Source: Methanoregula sp. | GTDB lineage: Archaea > Halobacteriota > Methanomicrobia > Methanomicrobiales > Methanospirillaceae | Direction of reading: 5' to 3' | DNA length: 23,373 nucleotides | Assembly: GCA_003157895.1 (NCBI GenBank) | Contig: PMKW01000148.1 | Span: 4,916 to 28,288 of the forward strand | In this document: positions 7,473 through 14,618 of the stretch, piece by piece | How positions within the stretch are numbered: the stretch's first letter is position 1 | Layout: every line of letters begins with the position of its first letter | The notes under the pieces: model-generated | What the model was told of the DNA's origin: nothing | Database searches by the model: none | Seen by the model: only the letters and a program-made list of their open reading frames with translations | Program-made: the position numbers and the translations under genes

Positions 7473-8960
7473 TCATCCTGGTGATGATGATAGTTGTAAT
7501 TGAGAATGGATTGGTATGCGGAATAACTGGGGGAAGGGGGGAATGTTTACCATTGAGATTGAAGTGATGTTCCTGATGCCATAGTTGTAGCTATTGACAA
7601 TAATCATCTGGTCAACGTCCCAGACCTGCGATGAATCTATCGATTTTACAGGATTATAAGGATACAAAAAAACCCCGATAGACTGGATAAAAACCGAAAT
7701 GAGCACAAGCAGGATGAAACATGCCTGCACAATGTGTATTGCAGTGTCCTTTCTTTCTGAATTGAAGATATCCTCAATAACCACCCCCAGATACAGTGCG
7801 AGAACCGGGATAAAACCTGACAGAAAACGTTGTCCGAATGCAAAAGAAGTGACCGAAGACCACAGTCCAAAGAGGCTGTATACAACAATATCGAGAATAA
7901 TCGCCGGCCCGAAAAGATACAAAAGATTCCGAATGACCGGCTTCTTGAGGGAGTCCAACCGGAAATATCCATAGATCGCAAATACCAGTACTGGTGAAAA
8001 AACAAGCAGGCCGGTATTAGGTGCGACAAGTGAACTGATGAATGCAAAAATAGCGTCGGGGCCAAAATGGAATAATTCGGTATTTTTAATATATCCTCCA
8101 AAAACATTCCCGAAAATCAGGATATTGTAAATGAGGAACGGGAGACCTCCAATCCCGCATCCCGCTGCATAATATACTGCACGGCTCCGCCATTCATTCA
8201 CGATATAAATAATTACGGGTATGAGGAGCAGTGCATCCGGCGGGCGGTTGAACAGGAACAGACCTGATGCAATACCCATGACGACAATTGTCCAGGGGGA
8301 ATGATGCCGGTTGTCTCTGACAATGCAGTAGATCAGCAGGATAAGAAGGAGCTGGACGGTACCGTGCTGCCAGAGTGCCTGGCTGCTCACCGACCATGCA
8401 CTGGTGGCGAATGCATATACGCCCGTTGTGATAAGTGCAGTTTTTTTGGAAAACAGCTCTTTTGCAGTAAGGTATACCAGTACACAGGAAGCAGCAGCAA
8501 TACAGGATGCCGATGTTTTTGCAAATGTCCCGACAAGGGCTAAGGTAACCGGTACATTCAGTATCCAGCACAGGAACGAAAAAAAAGCATACAGGGGGGT
8601 AATAAGTATCGGTGTTACAATCGGAAAAAAGGAGACGGTATGACCATTAATTTCAGGGAAGGCGTATTCCACATCGGGTGAATGTATGTTATCCAGAACA
8701 AGTCCATGAAGATAAGGTCCATCAAGAAAAACGCTGTGGTCGTTGATAAGAGCAAGAGGAAGCACTGCCGCCGGAATCGTATCGCCACTCATTGTTACGA
8801 CAGAGACCGTGTTATAACAAAAAAATATGAAAAAGAACAGGATGATAATATCATAATGAACAAGAATTTTTTTCAGCTGTGGTTGAAATCCCTGCTCTTC
8901 CTTTGCGCGTTTTCCTGATTTTACCGCATAAGATCTCTCTTTATGTCGTGTTCTTCCCAT
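7473..8960 (-). CDS. Polytopic membrane protein, probable GT-C type glycosyltransferase
   Basis: The 495-residue protein begins with a basic cytoplasmic N-terminus (about 1-35) and then has roughly ten or more hydrophobic helices. A long first extracytoplasmic loop (about residues 57-105) contains acidic residues (SGDTIPA, YLHG, SPDVEYAFPEING), the layout of GT-C enzymes that use lipid-linked sugars. FNRPPDALLLIPVI (around 255) and the FGQRFLSGFIPVLALYLG region resemble loops of dolichyl-phosphate-mannose-type transferases. I could not identify a classical DxD/ExD site with certainty, so the activity is an inference from topology. The gene is clearly AT-richer than its neighbours and sits between an RDD remnant and the intact RDD gene, which suggests acquisition. 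Confidence 0.65.
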   Translation of the reverse strand: MGRTRHKERSYAVKSGKRAKEEQGFQPQLKKILVHYDIIILFFFIFFCYNTVSVVTMSGDTIPAAVLPLALINDHSVFLDGPYLHGLVLDNIHSPDVEYAFPEINGHTVSFFPIVTPILITPLYAFFSFLCWILNVPVTLALVGTFAKTSASCIAAASCVLVYLTAKELFSKKTALITTGVYAFATSAWSVSSQALWQHGTVQLLLILLIYCIVRDNRHHSPWTIVVMGIASGLFLFNRPPDALLLIPVIIYIVNEWRSRAVYYAAGCGIGGLPFLIYNILIFGNVFGGYIKNTELFHFGPDAIFAFISSLVAPNTGLLVFSPVLVFAIYGYFRLDSLKKPVIRNLLYLFGPAIILDIVVYSLFGLWSSVTSFAFGQRFLSGFIPVLALYLGVVIEDIFNSERKDTAIHIVQACFILLVLISVFIQSIGVFLYPYNPVKSIDSSQVWDVDQMIIVNSYNYGIRNITSISMVNIPPFPQLFRIPIHSQLQLSSSPG

Positions 8961-9010
8961 TATTACAGTTCCTGCCGATTCTGTCGGATAGTGGTCCCTG
9001 AAGTAATAAG

Positions 9011-9017
9011 AAAAAAA
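9011..9017 (-). terminator. T-run terminator directly after the RDD gene
   Basis: Seven T residues on the minus strand begin immediately after the TGA stop of the RDD gene. This separates its transcript from the GT-C-like gene downstream. Confidence 0.5.
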
Positions 9018-9626
9018 TCAATCCTGAAGGAGCACAAGGCAGCCCGCGATCTTGTCGTGGAGCCCCTGGCGTTTCTGGGTGAGGCCGATCATTAAAAAGC
9101 CGATGAAGATGATGAGGGTAGAGACGAACTTGGCAAAGTGCCGGAGCGTGACACGGGCAAATGTGGGCTTGTTGCCGGCCATGTCGGTGACCACGATGTG
9201 CATCAGCAGTTTGCCGGGAGTGGCCTGGCTGCGGGAAGATTCGAATCCGGCAAAGTACAGCCACGGTATGACGATGAGGAGCATACCGTACGCGGCGATC
9301 ACGGAGACGAGCAAGGGAGTCATCGATGGATCACCGGTCACCTGCTCAGTGGACATATGCTGGATGAAATAATAATACGAGTTCTGGATTCCCCGGGTCA
9401 GGCCGAGCACGGCCATCGCGACCAGATCAAAGAGGAAAATAATGATAATATCGACAACGAACGCGACAAATCTCCTGCCGAGGCCGGCATAAACCCCGAT
9501 ATCCTGGCCTTCCCCGTCTTCGGGTGTGACAACGGGGCTTGCCGGGATCGAGCCAATATCCGCTCCGCACCACTGGCAGAATTTTCCGGAAGCATCAGTC
9601 TCTTTTCCGCATTTAGGACAGAACAT
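9018..9626 (-). CDS. Zinc-ribbon and RDD domain membrane protein
   Basis: The 202-residue protein starts with a zinc ribbon (MFCPKCGKETDASGKFCQWCG, C3, C6, C17 and C20) and continues with an RDD domain: GRRFVAFVVDIIII (about 50-63), a middle region with helices around residues 105-125, TPGKLLMHIVVTD (about 136-148) and a last helix around 167-183 followed by KRQGLHDKIAGCLVL. RDD proteins are poorly characterised; some act in ion transport or stress responses, and archaeal ones often carry this N-terminal ribbon. A GGAG-type site lies about 9 bases before the ATG, and a TTTTAATTTAAC TATA-like element lies at 9668-9679. A decayed copy of its end lies at 7300-7395. Confidence 0.88.
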   Translation of the reverse strand: MFCPKCGKETDASGKFCQWCGADIGSIPASPVVTPEDGEGQDIGVYAGLGRRFVAFVVDIIIIFLFDLVAMAVLGLTRGIQNSYYYFIQHMSTEQVTGDPSMTPLLVSVIAAYGMLLIVIPWLYFAGFESSRSQATPGKLLMHIVVTDMAGNKPTFARVTLRHFAKFVSTLIIFIGFLMIGLTQKRQGLHDKIAGCLVLLQD

Positions 9627-9667
9627 TCCCTTATACTCCTGATATGTAAAGTTAATCCGGGTGTCCT

Positions 9668-9679
9668 TTTTAATTTAAC
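9668..9679 (-). promoter_or_regulatory. TATA-like element for the RDD gene
   Basis: On the minus strand, GTTAAATTAAAA lies about 42-53 bases upstream of the ATG of the RDD gene. At usual spacing it leaves a leader of about 20 bases containing the Shine-Dalgarno site. Confidence 0.45.
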
Positions 9680-9818
9680 TGTTCGATCCCGCGTTTTATG
9701 CAGTTTTTGTGCCCGGAACCGTTGCCGGGGGAAATAAACCAAAATAAACCGGATTTATACAATCTCCCTGAATTTTCGAGCACAAAAGAAGAAATACACA
9801 AAAATAAAAGCACTCAGT

Positions 9819-10298
9819 ATGCAGAAATCCCTCGTAATACTCGCCTTCTCCGGGCTGGTACTTTGTGCGCTCTTTGCCGGCTGCACCAGCCCGACAGGAG
9901 CCGGGATCAAACCCGCCGAGACTACCGTCCCCTCTCCACTCCCGACCCTCCCGACGTCCGTGGTCACGGTCATGCCCACGCCCCTTCCGGTCGAGACGCT
10001 GCCCGAAGAGCAGTCTGTGGATCTCGTCCTCTCCAAGCAGCGGCCGGACTCCTCAATCCACCTGCTCTATAACGGCGGGAAAGGCGAGGTGTTTGTCCAG
10101 AATATCATGATGAAGGTCACCCTCAGCAACGGGCAGGTGGTCCAGCAATACATGAACGACGGCAACCGGAAGCCCCGGCGCGGAGACGAACTGGTGATTG
10201 AAGGAACCCGGGGCACCGATCTCGTGCAGGTCTACCTCACCAGTGCCGGCGTGACCTACAAGGTCAAGGAAGAATCGCTGGTACTGTCATATCTGTAA
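9819..10298 (+). CDS. Predicted lipoprotein, hypothetical
   Basis: The 159-residue protein has a signal peptide (MQKSLVILAFSGLVLCALFAGC) with a lipobox-like LFAGC, so Cys22 is the expected lipid attachment site. A Thr/Pro/Ser-rich linker (about 24-62) leads into a C-terminal domain of beta-prone strands (about 65-159). The protein should be anchored on the outer face of the cytoplasmic membrane. Similar short lipoproteins with TPxP-rich linkers are typical of Methanomicrobiales, with no established role. No good Shine-Dalgarno site precedes the ATG; AT-rich sequence lies 12-40 bases upstream, so translation may be leaderless. T-runs follow the stop. Confidence 0.8.
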   Translation: MQKSLVILAFSGLVLCALFAGCTSPTGAGIKPAETTVPSPLPTLPTSVVTVMPTPLPVETLPEEQSVDLVLSKQRPDSSIHLLYNGGKGEVFVQNIMMKVTLSNGQVVQQYMNDGNRKPRRGDELVIEGTRGTDLVQVYLTSAGVTYKVKEESLVLSYL

Positions 10299-10301
10299 TA
10301 A

Positions 10302-10323
10302 TTTTTACAAAATTTCTTTTTTT
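10302..10323 (+). terminator. Paired T-run terminator after the lipoprotein gene
   Basis: Two runs of T (10302-10306 and 10317-10323) begin four bases after the stop codon, a strong archaeal-type termination signal. Confidence 0.55.
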
Positions 10324-10611
10324 ACTTAGTCGATATCATCAGAGGTTTTTGATAAATCTTTTGGGGTTGTCGAAAAGACGAAATCATGAAGAATAAGAGA
10401 AAAACACATCCGCGGTTTTCGAAATATCGCATCCCGAAAGGAAGAGCAGGATAGAGACGATCGGGTTGGGGTACCCCTTTGAAGAGATGCTCGTTAAGAT
10501 CGGGAAATAATTTCCACACATCATTTTTTCCCCACCCGGTTCTACTCCAGCATGTTTTCCCATTCGGGAACATGTATCAGAGCGGGGCACTTCTCTCATG
10601 AAAATAGGAGA
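10324..10611. other. Gene-free stretch between lipoprotein and fusion gene
   Basis: Together with the terminator just before it, this makes a gap of about 310 bases. Two overlapping minus-strand frames of 71 and 83 codons exist here but lack a Shine-Dalgarno site, a recognisable motif or consistent codon use. I see no convincing gene, RNA or repeat. Confidence 0.5.
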
Positions 10612-12000
10612 TCATGCCACCCTTATATCCGCACCGCTGTTCCGGGCCGTAGTGATAAACGTGGTACCCCCGCCCGATTCCTGCATGAACCTCTGTGCGG
10701 CCTGCCCGATCCCCGTCATGCCGGTATCCCCGACAGCATACACCGCGGGGCCGAACGAGGAGAGGCCGGCACCGGCTGCACCTGCCTCCCGCAGCATCTC
10801 CAGCAGGCCGGTCACCTGCGGGGGCTGGATGCTGAGTTCTACCCTCTTGAACCCGAGATGCTGGACCGCGTTGATAGACGACCCGAAGAGATCGAGGTCA
10901 CGGGAGGCAATCCCCGGCAGCATCCGCATCAGCACCTCATGGGAGAGCTCCCGTACTTCATCGAGCGGGACCGGGCAGTGGTTCCGGAAAATGTCTGTCT
11001 CCATTGTGCCGCTTGCTCCGGCAGGGACTTCCGGGATGGCAAGGAGGATGCGCCAGTCTGACGGGAAATCGTGGCGTGCGATTATGGGTGGCGGGCTTAC
11101 CCCCCGCGAGGCAGCGGACGGGCGGAAATCCGTCTTCTCGCCACCGGCACCGAAGCGATGACCGCCGTCAACAATGAAGCCCCCGTACTCGAAGGCCGCC
11201 GTGCCGATGCCGGAGGTTCCGCCCCGACCCACGAGCCGGGCCAGCTCTTTCACCGGGAGATGACGACCATGGAGTTCGCTGATCGCCCGGGCTACGGCAA
11301 GCCCGAGTTGCGAGCTGCTCCCGAGACCCACGTGAGACGGAAAGGAGCTGCGGATCGTGATCGCGACGCTCCCGCCGTCCACCCGGCCGGAACCCCCGTG
11401 CATGTCGATTAAGGTGACATGGACCCGGGACGGGGTCCGGATGATGACCCGGCGCGTGTCGAGGAAGCGGTTGTAGGGGAATTGCTCCTCGATGAAGATG
11501 AGCGGTTTGCCTGCATGGATGATCTGGTACTGCCGGGCAAGGACCGGCTCGTTTTTGCAGATAGCAAAGACCCGGCCCATTTCGTCCGTGGCCGGGGTTA
11601 CGCGGACATTTTGGATCTCCCGCCGTGCCTCAATGTGATGCTGCCTGATGATCCTGCCGATAGGAATATCAGCCTTCATCAGGTCGTCCTTAAAAGCCGG
11701 TGACAGGTGGTTAACCGGGGTATGGGATATGGCATAGATCAGCACCTCCCCGCTCTTTTCCGTCCGGATCTCCACGATACGGAAGTTAACCGGGTCTCCT
11801 TTTGCAATGCTCAGGTTGTCCGCAACAGTCCGGTCAGCAGGAATGACTTTCTGGGTAAGGGTCCTTATAACCACTTTTTTCCCGGTGATCGATTCAAGGA
11901 TCTGGGTGACCGACCCGTCAGTGCCGAACAGGAATTTCTGGACCGGGGAGATCCGGCCGACCTTTACTTCCAGTTCGGCAATTGCCTGTGCGATGTCCAT
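10612..12000 (-). CDS. Chorismate lyase-like (DUF98) / beta-RFAP synthase fusion
   Basis: The 462-residue protein joins two methanopterin-pathway domains. Residues 1-183 resemble DUF98/UbiC-like chorismate pyruvate-lyase (ISPVQKFLFGTDGSVTQILE at 17-36, PIGRIIRQHHIEARREI at 113-129, with Glu124 in the place of the lyase glutamate). Residues 184-462 resemble beta-ribofuranosylaminobenzene 5'-phosphate synthase (MptG), a GHMP-fold enzyme: IIRTPSRVHVTLIDMHG (186-202), GRVDGG (205-210), GLGSSSQ (225-231), GRGGTSGIG (258-266) and GGFIVDGGH (273-281). In methanogens the lyase supplies 4-hydroxybenzoate, which the synthase condenses with PRPP. Only about 15 residues separate GRVDGG and GLGSSSQ, where I expect about 70, so an in-frame deletion is likely. 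TTATTAT near 12025 could be the promoter. Confidence 0.85.
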   Translation of the reverse strand: MDIAQAIAELEVKVGRISPVQKFLFGTDGSVTQILESITGKKVVIRTLTQKVIPADRTVADNLSIAKGDPVNFRIVEIRTEKSGEVLIYAISHTPVNHLSPAFKDDLMKADIPIGRIIRQHHIEARREIQNVRVTPATDEMGRVFAICKNEPVLARQYQIIHAGKPLIFIEEQFPYNRFLDTRRVIIRTPSRVHVTLIDMHGGSGRVDGGSVAITIRSSFPSHVGLGSSSQLGLAVARAISELHGRHLPVKELARLVGRGGTSGIGTAAFEYGGFIVDGGHRFGAGGEKTDFRPSAASRGVSPPPIIARHDFPSDWRILLAIPEVPAGASGTMETDIFRNHCPVPLDEVRELSHEVLMRMLPGIASRDLDLFGSSINAVQHLGFKRVELSIQPPQVTGLLEMLREAGAAGAGLSSFGPAVYAVGDTGMTGIGQAAQRFMQESGGGTTFITTARNSGADIRVA

Positions 12001-12114
12001 CCCAACAACCTTACCGTACCGGATAATAAGGATAGTGCTGCACCAGCGGCAGCGCCGGAGCCGGTCAGATACCGGGCGGTAAAAACCCCGGGTAAATCCG
12101 TGTTTGTTTCCCCG

Positions 12115-12498
12115 CTACCGACCCTTCCGCGATCTCCCCGGTTTTTTTACCGGTGCCGGACCGGGTTGCACGACCGCGGGGATTTTCCCGGTAATTTCCA
12201 CGAGCGATTCTTTAGTAAGCCGGCCTTTCTTCCCGATCACGTCCCCGCTTTGAAGGGTGAGCATCCGTGAGGTCATTACGTAGCTCTCATAAAAAAGGTC
12301 GAGCCCGCCGGTGGCAAAATCGGAAAGGGAGAGTGGCAGGCTGGGTGCATCGGACGGCGGTTTGCTGCTGACCGGGCAGACAGAGACCCAGCCCGGCTCT
12401 TCGATATGGATCACGACAACGGGCCTGATCTTGGGGGGTGTCCGGTCGTCCAGCGCAACCGAAGCGAGGAGGACATCGCCTTTTACGTACTGTCCCAT
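12115..12498 (-). CDS. PemK/MazF-like protein without visible antitoxin
   Basis: The 127-residue protein starts with VKGDVLLASVALDDRTPPKIRPVVVI (residues 5-30), the beta-barrel opening typical of PemK/MazF-type ribonucleases (GD at the first strand, RPVVV at the second). VSVCPVSSKPP then occupies the place of the strand carrying the catalytic Thr/Ser. The C-terminus is basic and Pro-rich (PVKKPGRSRKGR), an extension not needed for the fold. MazF toxins cleave mRNA and normally pair with an upstream antitoxin, but the 127 bases upstream contain no small reading frame. It may be a solitary or domesticated member. No clear Shine-Dalgarno precedes the ATG, so it may be leaderless. Confidence 0.7.
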   Translation of the reverse strand: MGQYVKGDVLLASVALDDRTPPKIRPVVVIHIEEPGWVSVCPVSSKPPSDAPSLPLSLSDFATGGLDLFYESYVMTSRMLTLQSGDVIGKKGRLTKESLVEITGKIPAVVQPGPAPVKKPGRSRKGR

Positions 12499-12625
12499 GC
12501 AGTAATTATCCGGTGTGGTATGCCATAAGATGTTTGACGGGCAGGGTGGCAGGTTCGTACTGCTGGTCGTCTGACTATGGGTGTGAAACAGTATTCATTA
12601 CCCCCCAAATACTATAGGGAAGGTA

Positions 12626-12949
12626 ATGACACGCTGCGACCACTGTGGCAGTGAGTGTACCCTCCCCTTCACCTGCCAGCACTGCGGGGGAAAGTTCTGC
12701 CCGGACTGCCGCCTGCCGCCCAGCCATGACTGCACCGGCATCGGCAGCTGGAATGCAAAACCCCGTCCTGCAATCGGCATGAACTACAGCCGGGGCGGCG
12801 GCGTGACGGCAACCGGCGGGATTGCGCCGGAAACCCGGCGCAAACCGGAAAAGAGAGCAGGAGAAGGTCTCCCGTATCTGAAGATCATGATCGTGGTAAT
12901 CGCGCTGGTCCTTTTCGGCCTTGCATGGCTCGCGCTGACCGGGCACTAA
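12626..12949 (+). CDS. AN1-type zinc-finger protein with C-terminal membrane anchor
   Basis: The 107-residue protein carries an AN1-like finger at residues 4-36 with eight zinc ligands: C4, C7, C17, C20, C25, C28, H34 and C36 (C11 is an extra cysteine). A flexible Gly/Arg/Lys-rich linker (about 45-83) leads to a single C-terminal hydrophobic helix (about 87-104), so the finger faces the cytoplasm. AN1 fingers are best known from eukaryotic ubiquitin and stress-response proteins; archaeal ones of this tail-anchored type are uncharacterised. GGGAAGG four bases before the ATG supports the start. The gene is divergent from the PemK-like gene. Confidence 0.82.
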   Translation: MTRCDHCGSECTLPFTCQHCGGKFCPDCRLPPSHDCTGIGSWNAKPRPAIGMNYSRGGGVTATGGIAPETRRKPEKRAGEGLPYLKIMIVVIALVLFGLAWLALTGH

Positions 12950-12980
12950 AAAAAAGATAAATGACCAGATTTTACGCAGA

Positions 12981-13250
12981 TTAACTTGCGTCTGTCTTCT
13001 GGAGCAGGACCCTGCCTTTGGAGGTCAGCCGGAGCACGATCTCGCTTGAGGATTTTCCCCCGTCGAGAAACCGCTGGGAGAGTAAGACACGGATACTGGA
13101 TCTGACGCCGCTCTCTCCGTGAACGGGGAGCAGCTGCTGGACCACATGGCCGATGTGGCAGCCCTGCTTATCGGAAACTGCCTGGAGAATGTGGATATGG
13201 ATGGGATCAGGCACAAAGGCCTGCGGGGCTTCAAAGGATATCGCTTCCAC
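12981..13250 (-). CDS. Small winged-helix DNA-binding protein
   Basis: This encodes an 89-residue protein with a GTG start and an AGAGGT Shine-Dalgarno site six bases upstream. It looks like a single winged-helix domain: helix 1 (PIHIHILQAVSDK, 16-28), helix 2 (HIGHVVQQLLP), recognition helix in SGVRSSIRVLLSQRFLDGG (47-65), then a beta wing (EIVLRLTSKGRVLLQ, 70-84). The short length and lack of a ligand domain suit a local transcription regulator. Its upstream region carries repeated ATTACC half sites and a perfect palindrome, so autoregulation is plausible. Other frames over the same bases look accidental. The assignment rests on pattern reading, and I do not know the specific family. Confidence 0.6.
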   Translation of the reverse strand: MEAISFEAPQAFVPDPIHIHILQAVSDKQGCHIGHVVQQLLPVHGESGVRSSIRVLLSQRFLDGGKSSSEIVLRLTSKGRVLLQKTDAS

Positions 13251-13253
13251 AGT

Positions 13254-13318
13254 ATTACCTCTTGATCGGATTACCTGGTTCCCGGTTACCGGTAACAGTA
13301 GCCCGGAACGGGATTACC
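13254..13318. promoter_or_regulatory. Candidate operator: repeated (A/G)TTACC sites with a palindrome
   Basis: The hexamer ATTACC occurs at 13254-13259, 13270-13275 and 13313-13318. GTTACCGGTAAC at 13285-13296 is a perfect 12-base palindrome containing the same half site in both orientations. A TATA-like CATATATT lies next to the last site (13317-13324). The sites lie just upstream of the winged-helix gene and could bind its own product. Confidence 0.45.
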
Positions 13319-13462
13319 ATATATTGTTAAGCTGTATGACATGAAGTAACCATTCCTATAAAAACCGGGAAATATCTTTTCATCTGCGAGTCCCGGAAAC
13401 TCCGGCGTCCGGTATAATTTCCGTCACAAGCGGATTATTTTCACTCACCGCGGGGAAAGAAT

Positions 13463-13936
13463 ATGCCCTTAAAGCCCGACATCCTCTTTATGGCGGAAAA
13501 GAACCTTGAAGTAATTACATATTGCGGGCTCTGTTGTCTCGATTGCCACGGCTATACTGGTAAGATTGCCGACCTTGCCCGCGACCTGAGGAAAGAACTG
13601 CGGGATGTAAAGTATAACAAGTTCGCCGCGGCCATCGCAGATTCGCCGTTCGGGAAACCCTTTGCCCATTACGAAGAGTGTTACGAACTCCTCGGGGCCA
13701 TGGTGAAGTTCCGGTGCAAAAAGGGGTGCCGGAACGGGGGAGGCCCTCCATTCTGCCAGATCCGGAAGTGCTGCCAGGCAAAAGAGATCGCCGGATGCTG
13801 GGAATGTGGCGAAGCAGAAGCGTGCAGGAAGCTGGACTTCCTGAGACCGGTCCACGGGGATGCAAACAAAAAGAATATCCGGGCGATCCGGAAGAAAGGT
13901 CCTGACGGATTTGTTGCAGGAAAGCGGAACTGGTGA
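13463..13936 (+). CDS. DUF3795 family cysteine-rich protein
   Basis: The 157-residue soluble protein is rich in cysteine in the DUF3795 pattern: YCGLCCLDCHGYTG near the N-terminus (C21, C24, C25, C28), then FRCKKGCRNGGGPPFCQIRKCC in the middle (C84-C103) and CWECGEAEAC (C111, C114, C120). The clusters suggest metal or iron-sulfur binding, but no function is established for the family. The start at 13463 follows GGGGAAAG by five bases; an internal ATG at 13490 would be closer to the family core but lacks a ribosome binding site. No signal peptide is present. Confidence 0.82.
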   Translation: MPLKPDILFMAEKNLEVITYCGLCCLDCHGYTGKIADLARDLRKELRDVKYNKFAAAIADSPFGKPFAHYEECYELLGAMVKFRCKKGCRNGGGPPFCQIRKCCQAKEIAGCWECGEAEACRKLDFLRPVHGDANKKNIRAIRKKGPDGFVAGKRNW

Positions 13937-13980
13937 TGGGAGATCCCGCATCGTTTTTACCCCGCACCTGCCCACCTGCT

Positions 13981-13997
13981 GGTCAGGTTACCTGACC
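13981..13997. promoter_or_regulatory. Perfect 17-base palindrome, candidate operator
   Basis: GGTCAGGT at 13981-13988 and ACCTGACC at 13990-13997 are perfect inverted repeats around a single T. The site lies between the DUF3795 stop and the cupin gene. It is too compact for a typical RNA hairpin loop, so a dimeric regulator site is more likely. Confidence 0.45.
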
Positions 13998-14084
13998 GTT
14001 CGTTCCCTCTTCTCACCATTGTAGCGATCTTCGGAGGACCGGGCGGATGGTTGCCATACCGGGCAACGCCACCCTGCCAGCCTT

Positions 14085-14107
14085 GAGAAAAAGCATTGGT
14101 TTTTCTC
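14085..14107. repeat. Inverted repeat (8-bp stem) upstream of the cupin promoter
   Basis: GAGAAAAA at 14085-14092 pairs perfectly with TTTTTCTC at 14100-14107 across a 7-base loop, followed by more T residues. On the + strand it could end transcription coming from the DUF3795 gene; it could equally be a protein-binding site. Confidence 0.45.
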
Positions 14108-14114
14108 TTTTCAG

Positions 14115-14122
14115 GTATATGA
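14115..14122 (+). promoter_or_regulatory. TATA box for the cupin gene
   Basis: GTATATGA is centred about 25 bases before the ATG at 14143, the spacing expected for leaderless transcription starting at that ATG. This supports the shorter cupin start. Confidence 0.45.
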
Positions 14123-14142
14123 TCGCATCAGGAAAAACGCCC

Positions 14143-14493
14143 ATGAAGGTAACAAGGCTCTCCACCGGACCTGATAACCGCTCTTATTTTGAGGATATCG
14201 AAGTGCCGTTCGAGTCACGGGAGGATTTTGGCCTCTTTACGTATCCGGAGCCGGCCAAGGCGGTCTTCTTCAGGGAGATCCCGCCGGGCTGGGTGTATTC
14301 ATGGCACAATGTTGTATGCCGGGAATATGTTATCATGATCGACGGGGAAGCCGAGATTGAGGTCGGGAGCGGTGAGAAACGGGTGTTCCGCAGGGGCGAT
14401 GTCCTGCTTGCCGAAGACAGTACCGGCCAGGGGCACCGGACCCGGGTTCTGGGGAAAAAAATCTGGCAGCAGGTATTTGTCACGCTGCCGTGA
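14143..14493 (+). CDS. Cupin domain protein
   Basis: With the start at MKVTRLSTG the product is 116 residues, one small cupin barrel. Conserved features are the FEDIEVPF start, the FFREIPPGWVYSWHN strand pair (around 47-61), the IDGEAEIEVGSGEKRVFRRGDVLLAED segment (around 73-99, cupin motif 2 with the Gly-Asp turn) and a His in GQGHRTRV. The metal ligands of motif 1 are incomplete, so it may be a binding protein rather than an enzyme. A longer frame from 14047 has a GGAGG upstream, but it would translate an inverted repeat and a TATA box and add 32 residues of unconserved appearance; I prefer 14143. The ligand is unknown. Confidence 0.78.
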   Translation: MKVTRLSTGPDNRSYFEDIEVPFESREDFGLFTYPEPAKAVFFREIPPGWVYSWHNVVCREYVIMIDGEAEIEVGSGEKRVFRRGDVLLAEDSTGQGHRTRVLGKKIWQQVFVTLP

Positions 14494-14618
14494 TATGAAT
14501 TGACCCGAAAACCGGGATTCACCTCAAGTCTCATCCCGGATGAGATAAACCCCCCCATACCTTTCAGGAACCTTTTTTGCAGAGGGGAAGCAATACTGCC
14601 TCAATCGAGAGATTAAGT

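Noticed and set aside
10324..10599. Two minus-strand frames of 71 and 83 codons
   Set aside because: No Shine-Dalgarno, no recognisable motif, and the two frames overlap each other; I treat the gap as gene-free.
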